Source: JAIBBG01 sp031417525 (GTDB lineage Bacteria; Bacteroidota; Bacteroidia; Flavobacteriales_D; Sanyastnellaceae). Taken from it: a DNA stretch of 6,053 nucleotides. The notes below the pieces were generated by a model, which saw only the letters and a list, made by a program, of their open reading frames with translations, was not told where the DNA came from and did not search any database. How positions within the stretch are numbered: position 1 is the first letter of the stretch; each line of letters opens with the position of its first letter. Location: positions 1-6,053 of the forward strand of contig JANOVT010000018.1 of the NCBI GenBank assembly GCA_031417525.1. Direction: 5' to 3'. Shown in pieces: positions 1 through 4,878 of the stretch. A program made the position numbers and the translations under genes.

Positions 1-127
1 CTTTCTTCCACCAAAATTCTCTGCGAATCTCGGCTCCTCGGCGAATCTCGGCGAGAAATGAGCCACCCAAGGAAGTTCGGGCACTTTCCCAGTTTAAATT
101 CACCCAAAAAATATTTCTCTTTACTTC
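1..127. other. Gene-free leader with a 12-bp direct repeat
   Basis: This is the stretch before the first gene. The 12-mer gcgaatctcggc occurs at 23-34 and again at 41-52, joined by six bases, and is followed by gagaaatgag. The words ctctgcg, ctcggc and ctcggcg recur here, giving a degenerate tandem look like dispersed intergenic repeats. All three plus-strand frames are open for at least the first 19 codons because of this composition, and I see no protein-like sequence. No Shine-Dalgarno sequence and no clear -33/-7 promoter could be found before the gene that starts at 128. The window cuts the region on the left, so its true extent is unknown. Confidence 0.6.
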
Positions 128-1159
128 ATGAATAAGATACGCTTTTCTGTCATCGGCGCAGGTCACATCGGTAAGCGCCATGCGGAAATGGTCATGCGTC
201 ATCCTCACGCAGAATTAGTAGCGATGTGCGATGTGCTCGATAAAAATAATTGTGGATTTTCCGAGCAAATCCCGTTTTTTTCTTCCGCAGAAGAAATGCT
301 CGATAAAGGACCAGAATGCGATGTAGTTTGCGTTTGTTCACCGAATGGTTTGCACGCGCAACAATCTTTACTCGCATTGAGCCACCAAAAACATGTGGTC
401 ATTGAAAAACCGATGGCACTGACAAAGGCAGATTGCGAAAAAGTTATTTTCAGTGCACTGAATGCACATCGTCAAATTTTTTGTGTGATGCAAAACAGAT
501 ATAGTCCACCCAGCATGTGGATCAAAGAACTTATCGGGAAAAAAATGCTTGGTGAAATTTATATGGTGAACATCAATTGCTATTGGAACAGAGATGAGCG
601 TTACTATAAAAAAAGTAACTGGAAAGGATCGCTCGTAATGGATGGCGGAACTTTATTCACCCAGTTTTCGCACTTCATCGATATGATGTACTGGCTTTTT
701 GGTGACATCAAAAATATCCATGCACGCTTCCGCGATTTTAATCATCACACGAACACCGACTTCGAAGATTCAGGCGTTGTCAATTTTGATTTTGAAAACG
801 GTGGAATCGGAACGATCAATTTTTCTACTTCCATACAACACGTCAATTTTGAAAGCAGTCTGACGATCATCGGAGAAAAAGGAACAGTAAAACTCGGCGG
901 ACAATACATGAACGAAGTTCAATACTGCGACATAAAAGATTACACCATGTCTGTGTTGCCGGCATCCAATCCTGCGAATGACTACGGTGAATACAAAGGC
1001 TCGGCAGCGAATCACGGATACATCATCGAAAATGTGGTAGATACGTTGTTGGGTAGAACCAGCATCACAACCAATGCTATGGAAGGCTTGAAGGTGGTTG
1101 ATATCATCGAGAGAATATATGCCGCAGCACCACGGACGATAAAAAATAATCATGGATAA
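128..1159 (+). CDS. Gfo/Idh/MocA family sugar oxidoreductase, WlbA/WbpB-like
   Basis: Predicted cytoplasmic NAD(P)-dependent oxidoreductase of 343 residues. The N-terminal Rossmann fold has the dinucleotide motif GAGHIG (residues 10-15) and an acidic residue after strand 2 (D35). SPNGLHA (71-77) and EKP (93-95, with the family's catalytic-site lysine K94) follow. The C-terminal alpha/beta domain has DGGTLFTQFSHFID (172-185), which supplies the likely catalytic H182 and D185. The combination of MQNRY (121-125), a tryptophan-rich strand around 150-165 and this DGG...H..D motif resembles WlbA/WbpB enzymes, which oxidise C3 of UDP-GlcNAc-uronic acid in O-antigen sugar synthesis. Length fits that group. 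The flippase downstream supports a glycan role. The start ATG is the first in frame and gives a complete Rossmann strand; the leader lacks a Shine-Dalgarno sequence, as is usual in Bacteroidota. Family assignment is firm; the exact substrate is inferred and could be another sugar or inositol. Confidence 0.9.
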   Translation: MNKIRFSVIGAGHIGKRHAEMVMRHPHAELVAMCDVLDKNNCGFSEQIPFFSSAEEMLDKGPECDVVCVCSPNGLHAQQSLLALSHQKHVVIEKPMALTKADCEKVIFSALNAHRQIFCVMQNRYSPPSMWIKELIGKKMLGEIYMVNINCYWNRDERYYKKSNWKGSLVMDGGTLFTQFSHFIDMMYWLFGDIKNIHARFRDFNHHTNTDFEDSGVVNFDFENGGIGTINFSTSIQHVNFESSLTIIGEKGTVKLGGQYMNEVQYCDIKDYTMSVLPASNPANDYGEYKGSAANHGYIIENVVDTLLGRTSITTNAMEGLKVVDIIERIYAAAPRTIKNNHG

Positions 1160-1176
1160 TAAGTGATCCAGTCAAT

Positions 1177-1213
1177 TGTCGCATGTAAGGGCAGAAAATT
1201 TTCTGCCGCGACA
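1177..1213. repeat. Palindromic intergenic repeat, unit 1 with outer arms
   Basis: The core is the perfect 18-bp palindrome GGCAGAAAATTTTCTGCC at 1190-1207, preceded by gtaag. An outer inverted pair, tgtcgc at 1177-1182 and gcgaca at 1208-1213, encloses it. The segment 1185-1213 recurs at 1253-1281 with 28 of 29 bases identical. It sits 17 bases after the stop of the oxidoreductase gene. It may be a dispersed REP-like element, a protein-binding palindrome or a weak hairpin; as RNA the AATT centre would form the loop. There is no T tract after it, so I do not call it an intrinsic terminator. Confidence 0.9.
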
Positions 1214-1220
1214 CTCATAA

Positions 1221-1249
1221 GTAAGGGTAGAGAATTTTGTACTTCGACC
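1221..1249. repeat. Palindromic intergenic repeat, unit 2 (degenerate)
   Basis: This is a decayed middle copy of the same 29-bp repeat. It starts gtaaggg, keeps the central aatttt and ends cgacc, matching unit 1 at 22 of 29 positions. Its substitutions destroy most of the palindrome, since the left half reads ggtagagaa and the right half ttttgtact. The start-to-start distances are 36 bp from unit 1 and 32 bp to unit 3. Confidence 0.7.
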
Positions 1250-1252
1250 AAA

Positions 1253-1281
1253 GTAAGGGCAGAAAATTTTCTGCCCCGACA
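1253..1281. repeat. Palindromic intergenic repeat, unit 3
   Basis: The third copy has the perfect palindrome GGCAGAAAATTTTCTGCC at 1258-1275 and ends in cccgaca. It is followed by a short inverted pair, cgaca at 1277-1281 and tgtcg at 1291-1295. It lies 31 bp before the TTG start of the flippase gene, so it would be in the 5' leader if transcription reads through from the oxidoreductase gene. Palindrome centres of units 1 and 3 are 68 bp apart. Confidence 0.9.
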
Positions 1282-1312
1282 ATAGTAGAGTGTCGCAAAT
1301 ACTGATAAATAT

Positions 1313-2614
1313 TTGAAACGAATAACCTCAGCATTAAAAAGTGACTTCGTCAAAAACGTCATCACCTTAATGACCGGCTCAGCGCTTGGCCAAGGGCTCG
1401 CGCTATTGTTATCACCCATCATCACCCGACTATTTACGCCGGAAGATTTTTCTGCGTTTGAACAATATGCTTTTTTACTGAGTGTGTTTACGGTAGTCGT
1501 TACCGGTAAATACGAATTCGCCATCATGCATCCGCAGCACCGCGATGACGCGCGCCATCTTGCTGGTCTCGCTATGCGTATTGCATTGTATGTGTGTGGA
1601 GTGATGTTGATCGTTTTGCTTTTTACTTCCGGAATAATTGCGGAATACGTGCATCACGAGAGCTTAAAATATTTACTTTGGACATTGCCGTTTGTTTTGG
1701 TAGCGATCGCAGTATTCAATATTGTCAACTTCTGGTTTAGTCGGGAAAAAAATTACAAGATTGCGGCGAGGTCCAAGCTGCTGTACTCCGCAGCGGGTGA
1801 ACCTGTAAAAGTTGCCGCAGGATGGTTGCAGACGGGAGCAGGCGGATTGATCGTCGGAACAGCCATCGGACATTTTGTTGCCGCGTGGTATTCCTGGAAA
1901 AAATTCAAGCTCCATGAACCGAAAACATTTTTTCATCTCTCGAAAGAAAAATTGAAAAGTCTTGGCCGCGAACATGGCGACTATCCTCGTTATGCGATAT
2001 GGGGCGGAGTACTCAATAACCTCGCGCAATGGGCACACGTAGCAGTATTCACTTTTTTCTACGGAGAAAAAGCATTGATACCGATCGGACTCATCGCTTT
2101 GAGTCGACGCATCTTTTTTAATCCACTCGGTATACTTTCTTCCTCGTACGGACAAGTTTTTTACCAACGCATTTCTGAAATTGAATCTCCATTTGAACTT
2201 CGGGATTTTTATTTGAAAAATCTTTCTCGCTTTTTGATTTTTGCATCGGTGATGGTATTCATCGTGCAGATCCTTCCAGAAAATAGCATTGGATTTATTT
2301 TCGGAAACGCATGGACTGATGCGCTCATCTATCTGAAAATTCTCAGCTATTGGTACGCACTCAATTTTGTGATCGGAACGCTGTCATTTATTTTTTACCG
2401 GTTGCAATTGCAGTGGTACACCTTGCTCGTCGACATCTTTCATTTTCTGATTGTCATTGCAGCCTTCTGGTGGGCATGGGCTCACGGCATGGACGAACTT
2501 CAAGCTGTCAAAGCGATGGTATGGGCAAAAGTCTTCTATCTTTTTCTCAATGGATGTGCGGTGATTTATTTTCTGAACCGAAATTGCCGACGAAATAAAA
2601 ATGCTGCCATTTGA
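1313..2614 (+). CDS. Polysaccharide flippase, Wzx-like (MATE/MOP superfamily)
   Basis: Inner-membrane protein of 433 residues, predicted to flip undecaprenyl-linked oligosaccharide from the cytoplasmic to the periplasmic face during surface glycan assembly. The N-terminus SDFVKNVITLMTGSALGQ (10-27), then SPIITRLFTPEDF (34-46), is the usual opening of this family: an amphipathic helix, then the first membrane segment ending in TRL-(Y/F)-(T/S)PE-(D/E)-F. Roughly twelve hydrophobic segments can be seen, for example 50-64, 85-107, 118-140, 169-193, 305-322, 338-358 and 372-390. A basic tail (NRNCRRNKN) follows the last one. Length is typical. The TTG start is chosen because an in-frame TAG lies at 1286-1288 with no ATG or GTG between, and the next ATG (1370) would remove half of the conserved N-terminus. 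The stop overlaps the next gene by four bases. The family is clear; the exact glycan is unknown. Confidence 0.9.
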   Translation: MKRITSALKSDFVKNVITLMTGSALGQGLALLLSPIITRLFTPEDFSAFEQYAFLLSVFTVVVTGKYEFAIMHPQHRDDARHLAGLAMRIALYVCGVMLIVLLFTSGIIAEYVHHESLKYLLWTLPFVLVAIAVFNIVNFWFSREKNYKIAARSKLLYSAAGEPVKVAAGWLQTGAGGLIVGTAIGHFVAAWYSWKKFKLHEPKTFFHLSKEKLKSLGREHGDYPRYAIWGGVLNNLAQWAHVAVFTFFYGEKALIPIGLIALSRRIFFNPLGILSSSYGQVFYQRISEIESPFELRDFYLKNLSRFLIFASVMVFIVQILPENSIGFIFGNAWTDALIYLKILSYWYALNFVIGTLSFIFYRLQLQWYTLLVDIFHFLIVIAAFWWAWAHGMDELQAVKAMVWAKVFYLFLNGCAVIYFLNRNCRRNKNAAI

Positions 2615-3564
2615 AAGTTGAAAAAGTCATAACGTCCCGTATCGCTGAATTTCATTCACTGAAACCGGTCAATCTTTTTTCTTCAGAAGCTTGGTGCAAT
2701 TGTTACGACGAAAGATTGCAGCGTTATTTTATTTTGGATGAAACCAACAAACCTGTTGGTGGATTCGTTGCATTTGAAGGCGGCAAAAAAGGAGTCAAAA
2801 CATTGATCACGCCGCCGTTTGCGCCGCACATCGGATTGTTTGTAGAAGAGAACAAAAACAATCCCGTCAAGATCAATTCCTTTCGCAAAGACGTCATCGA
2901 CGCCATCGCTGATTTTATCAAAGCAGAGAAATACGCGCACTACAAATTGGATTTTGCGCCGGAGTGGAATGACATGCAGCCGATGCTTTGGAATAAAATT
3001 CACGCCACAGTGCGCTACACTTATCGCATCGATCTGAATCTGACGAAGGGAGAAATTACCGAAAATCTGGATTCTTCCAAACGAAATAAAATCAGCAAAG
3101 CCGGACGTGAAGGTTTGATGATGCATCATACACCCGATGTCCAGCTTGCAATTGAAATGATCCGGGAAAATCTGGAATCGAATTCATTGCCGTTTCATCC
3201 GGAAATCATGCAAAAAATTCTCTTGTTTGCATCCGATGAAAAAAACGGACTTTACACCATCACGAAAACCAATGATAAAATATTAGCTGTGAATATTTGT
3301 GTGCACGACCAAAAAATTTCATACAACTTACTTAGTGCAATCAATCGAACTGTGATCCACAATCAGGGCGGCACATTCGGACTCTATCACAGCATCCTTC
3401 ATTCAAAAGAAAAAGGCAAATTCATTTTTGACTTTGAAGGATCAGGTGTTCCGGAAATCGAAGAATTTTTCCGTTCCTTCGGTGGAGCGCTCACTCCTTA
3501 CTTCAGTGTTTCCGGGGGAAGATGGCCGTGGACGTGGATTGTTCGTCTTCGTCGGTCAAAATAG
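2611..3564 (+). CDS. FemAB/GNAT-fold acyl- or aminoacyl-transferase family protein
   Basis: Protein of 317 residues resembling the acyltransferase group related to FemAB peptidyltransferases (Acetyltransf_6/BioF2-like). Two GNAT-like halves are visible. The first includes FFILDE-type strands near 39-44 and a GGFVAFEGGKKG loop (50-61). The second begins with YRIDLNL (138-144), the basic helix SSKRNKISKAGREG (155-168) seen in FemAB-like proteins, a cofactor-domain strand NGLYTITK (212-219) with LAVNICVH (225-232), and FDFEGSGVPEIEEFFRSFGG (273-292), the best-conserved block. No signal peptide or membrane segment is present, so it should act in the cytoplasm, probably on a nucleotide- or lipid-linked precursor. 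The TTG start overlaps the flippase stop (TTGA), implying translational coupling. Upstream there is an A-rich leader. Donor and acceptor cannot be read from sequence; acylation or aminoacylation of the exported glycan is an inference from context. Confidence 0.8.
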   Translation: MKVEKVITSRIAEFHSLKPVNLFSSEAWCNCYDERLQRYFILDETNKPVGGFVAFEGGKKGVKTLITPPFAPHIGLFVEENKNNPVKINSFRKDVIDAIADFIKAEKYAHYKLDFAPEWNDMQPMLWNKIHATVRYTYRIDLNLTKGEITENLDSSKRNKISKAGREGLMMHHTPDVQLAIEMIRENLESNSLPFHPEIMQKILLFASDEKNGLYTITKTNDKILAVNICVHDQKISYNLLSAINRTVIHNQGGTFGLYHSILHSKEKGKFIFDFEGSGVPEIEEFFRSFGGALTPYFSVSGGRWPWTWIVRLRRSK

Positions 3565-3609
3565 TTCATCGCAAATAGTTCATAGTTCACAGTTTTTAGT
3601 TCATAGTTG
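3561..3609 (+). repeat. Heptamer tandem array overlapping a stop codon
   Basis: Seven heptamers run in phase: atagttc, atcgcaa, atagttc, atagttc, acagttt, ttagttc and atagttg. Five of them (3575-3609) are close copies of the consensus ATAGTTC. The stop codon TAG of the transferase gene (3562-3564) is part of the first unit. A related array on the other strand follows the convergent gene at 4019-4042. Degenerate seven-base intergenic arrays of this kind are familiar to me from Bacteroidota genomes, but I cannot name a function. Confidence 0.85.
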
Positions 3610-3657
3610 ACCGGAAGGAAGTTGTCATTCGAATTTGAAGATGTCAAAATCGAAACA

Positions 3658-3700
3658 ATTTTTTCAATCAATAATTCAAGAACAGATCTAATTCAGCACG
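3658..3700 (+). repeat. Imperfect direct repeat, left copy
   Basis: The copy starts attttttcaatcaa, then aattcaag at 3673-3680, acaga, and taattc, and ends near 3700. Bases 3673-3700 match 3991-4018 at 22 of 28 positions. Its 5' part, attttttcaatcaa, matches attttttcattcaa at 3925-3938. The left copy lacks about 50 bp, including one arm and the loop of the hairpin, that separates these two blocks in the right copy. Confidence 0.6.
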
Positions 3701-3711
3701 TACATGAACTC

Positions 3712-3898
3712 TGTGCCCTTTGTGTGAAATTTCTTTGTGCCCTTGCTTGCCACCATGTGGTGGTTTCATGAAGGTTCACAGGCAATGCAATTCTGTTGTT
3801 ATAGGATGCATTCGAAGCTTTCTATTTTGATCGAAGTGTTTTGAAACCACCACATGGTGGCAAGCAAGGGCACAAAGAAATTTCACACAAAGGACACA
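3712..3898. repeat. Foldback element with 57-bp inverted arms, MITE/REP-like
   Basis: The left arm is 3712-3768 and the right arm 3842-3898. One is the reverse complement of the other with a single mismatch (C3716 against A3894), leaving a 73-bp centre at 3769-3841. Each arm contains a near-palindrome, CCACCATGTGGTGG at 3750-3763 and its complement at 3847-3860, plus repeated tttgtg words toward the outer end. AACT occurs just outside on both sides (3707-3710 and 3900-3903), one base from each arm, and might be a 4-bp target duplication, although a match this short can arise by chance. The centre has no gene. It could be a non-autonomous mobile element, a REP-type element, or a structured convergent terminator; nothing here shows which. 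The structure itself is certain; its nature is not. Confidence 0.9.
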
Positions 3899-3916
3899 AA
3901 ACTTTAAATGACAAAA

Positions 3917-3975
3917 GCGAAGAGATTTTTTCATTCAAAAAGAAAAAGTCAATTTGATTGAAAAAAACGCTTCGC
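3917..3975 (-). terminator. Hairpin, possible terminator of the minus-strand gene
   Basis: Arms 3917-3938 and 3954-3975 pair at 19 of 22 positions around a 15-base loop. The base of the stem is GCGAAG with CTTCGC. Read on the minus strand, the stem is followed directly by TTTTGTCATTT, a short U-rich tract, 75 bases downstream of the TAA of the TPR-like gene. That layout fits an intrinsic terminator for that gene. The plus-strand exit (cttcg) has no T tract. The long A/T run within the stem and three mismatches make it weaker than a textbook case. Confidence 0.4.
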
Positions 3976-4018
3976 CTTCGTTCAGTCTAAAATTCAAGCA
4001 CAGACTTAATTCCGCGCA
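3925..4018 (+). repeat. Imperfect direct repeat, right (longer) copy
   Basis: The 5' block attttttcattcaa (3925-3938) and 3' block aattcaagcacaga...taattc (3991-4018) match the left copy at 3658-3700. Here they are separated by about 52 bases (3939-3990) that contain the hairpin loop and second arm. The foldback element at 3712-3898 lies between the two copies. Confidence 0.55.
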
Positions 4019-4042
4019 ACTAGAAACTAGAAACTAGAAACT
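4019..4042 (-). repeat. Heptamer tandem array, inverted relative to the first
   Basis: Three exact copies of actagaa on the plus strand (4019-4025, 4026-4032, 4033-4039) plus act. On the minus strand this reads AGTTTCT repeated and ends in AGTTG, close to the AGTTCAT-type units ending in AGTTG at 3575-3609. It starts eight bases after the stop codon of the minus-strand gene and is in that gene's sense orientation, mirroring the array after the plus-strand gene. Confidence 0.85.
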
Positions 4043-4050
4043 CCGAACAA

Positions 4051-4770
4051 TTACCCCACAATCGAGTCATAAGTAATCTTGTACTCCTTGTCTTCGGCAA
4101 AAAACTCCATCCCCAGATCGAGCCATTCTTTTGCAGCATCACGGTTGGTGCCGCTTAAAGCAGTTGCGTGACGAGTGATCGCTTCTTTCAGCAGAGCAAG
4201 TTGTTCAGGACTCTGACTAGCCTTCTTTTCTGTCAGGATTGCTTTTGCTTTTTTGATTCCTTCTTCGCTTTCTTTTTTAGATTTCAACGCACCAAATGCA
4301 AGACCGAGCATTAATTGTGCGCCGGCATCATTCGGGTCCATATCGAGCACTTGATCATAAAGCTGTTTTGCTTTGCTGAATTTTTCGGTGTCCATCATGG
4401 ACTCCGCTTCAGCGATCGCTGCCTTTCTCAGTGCAATAAAAAAGTCTTCATATTCCGCAGCATACACTTTCTCTTTGTCTTTCGAACCATATTTCGAAAT
4501 GTATTTCATCGCATCTTTAAATGCGTTCGGATATTTTTCCTTGAATTCATCGCGTTTCGACATTTCGAAATAACAACGACTCATATATAAGTATGGCAAA
4601 GGATCCTTTTTGGTTTTTTCATCCAGCGTATACCCTTCTGCCTTGTAGAGGCATTTGTCATATTTCTCTCCGACGAACAAAGTCAGCAGATCTTTGTAGT
4701 CTTTGTCGGTCTGAGCAGTAGCGCTAAAAAGGGTAGAAGCAAAAAACAATACGGCGAATAATTTTTTCAT
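4051..4770 (-). CDS. Secreted protein with TPR-like repeat, function unknown
   Basis: Protein of 239 residues. The first 20 residues form a Sec signal peptide: MKK, a hydrophobic core LFAVLFFASTLF, then SATAQ, with likely cleavage before or after Q20. There is no lipobox cysteine, so it should be periplasmic or outer-membrane associated. The rest is helical and Lys/Glu-rich. Residues about 117-157 look like a TPR unit: A134, Y138, V141 and P146 fall at the usual TPR positions in FSKAKQLYDQVLDMDPND. An earlier helical pair near 57-72 (PLPYLYMSRCYFEMSK) may be a degenerate repeat. I chose the ATG at 4768-4770; an ATG 36 bases upstream would put charged residues (KIRRVQQTKEH) in front of the signal peptide. 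It is transcribed away from the helicase gene. I do not recognise a specific family; a scaffold or cell-envelope role is only a guess. Confidence 0.85.
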   Translation of the reverse strand: MKKLFAVLFFASTLFSATAQTDKDYKDLLTLFVGEKYDKCLYKAEGYTLDEKTKKDPLPYLYMSRCYFEMSKRDEFKEKYPNAFKDAMKYISKYGSKDKEKVYAAEYEDFFIALRKAAIAEAESMMDTEKFSKAKQLYDQVLDMDPNDAGAQLMLGLAFGALKSKKESEEGIKKAKAILTEKKASQSPEQLALLKEAITRHATALSGTNRDAAKEWLDLGMEFFAEDKEYKITYDSIVG

Positions 4771-4878
4771 GTGTTCTTTTGTTTGTTGGACGCGGCGGAT
4801 TTTCAAAAACGATGCCTAATTTACACTCGCGTTCATTTCTATGCAAAAATGGGAAAAATCCTGCATTAATAAGCCATC
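4771..4878. promoter_or_regulatory. Divergent intergenic promoter region
   Basis: These 108 bases separate two genes transcribed away from each other, so promoters for both should lie here. A candidate for the minus-strand gene is described separately. I found no good -33/-7 pair on the plus strand for the helicase gene; TAATTTAC at 4817-4824 matches only four of the six fixed -7 positions and has no TTG at the right distance. Neither gene has a Shine-Dalgarno sequence. Confidence 0.5.
4816..4847 (-). promoter_or_regulatory. Candidate Bacteroidota -33/-7 promoter for the TPR-like gene
   Basis: Read on the minus strand, TTTG (4847-4844) is followed after exactly 20 bases by TAAATTAG (4823-4816). 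The Bacteroidota housekeeping promoter is TTTG, about 19-21 bases, then TAnnTTTG; five of the six fixed -7 positions match. Transcription would start near 4810, leaving a leader of about 40 bases before the ATG at 4770. With so short a motif a chance match is possible. Confidence 0.4.

Larger units (their letters stand above)
3565..4050. other. Repeat-rich gene-free region between convergent genes
   Basis: No credible gene lies in these 486 bases. From left to right it holds a heptamer array, the left copy of an imperfect direct repeat (3658-3700), a foldback element (3712-3898), a hairpin (3917-3975) that lies within the longer right copy of the direct repeat (3925-4018), and a second heptamer array in inverted orientation (4019-4042). 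The two flanking genes point toward each other, so transcripts of both strands would end here. No tRNA, rRNA or transposase fragment was seen. Confidence 0.8.

Noticed and set aside
3..131. End of an upstream gene overlapping the first ATG (open frame ending in TGA at 129-131)
   Set aside because: The frame is open from the window edge and gives an ATGA overlap, but all three frames are open through the repeat and the translation looks compositional rather than protein-like. It cannot be settled without upstream sequence.
770..1153. Minus-strand open frame of 127 codons inside the oxidoreductase gene
   Set aside because: It lies antisense to a gene with clear conserved motifs, and its translation has no recognisable domain.
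1185..1281. Possible CRISPR array
   Set aside because: There are three units with gaps of only a few bases and each intact unit is itself a full palindrome. There are no spacers of constant length and no cas genes nearby.
1308..1315. -7-like aatatttg at the flippase start
   Set aside because: It overlaps the start codon, so transcription would begin inside the gene, and no -33 TTG is placed correctly.
1673..2167. Minus-strand open frame of 164 codons inside the flippase gene
   Set aside because: It is antisense to a well-supported membrane protein gene and its translation shows no family features.
2683..3129. Minus-strand open frame of 148 codons inside the transferase gene
   Set aside because: It is an antisense shadow of a coding frame with family motifs.
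3659..3966. Outer inverted repeat ttttttcaatcaa (3659-3671) with 3954-3966 enclosing the foldback element
   Set aside because: The 13-bp match is exact but T/A-rich, and the same word also occurs directly at 3926-3938. It is better explained by the direct repeat and the local hairpin than by a second set of element ends.
4315..4590. Plus-strand open frames inside the TPR-like gene
   Set aside because: They are antisense to a frame that has a clean signal peptide and a TPR-like unit. The alternative translations look like reverse-strand artefacts.
4771..4806. Longer start for the TPR-like protein at 4806
   Set aside because: It would add 12 mostly charged residues in front of an otherwise normal signal peptide; the ATG at 4768-4770 gives the usual MKK opening.
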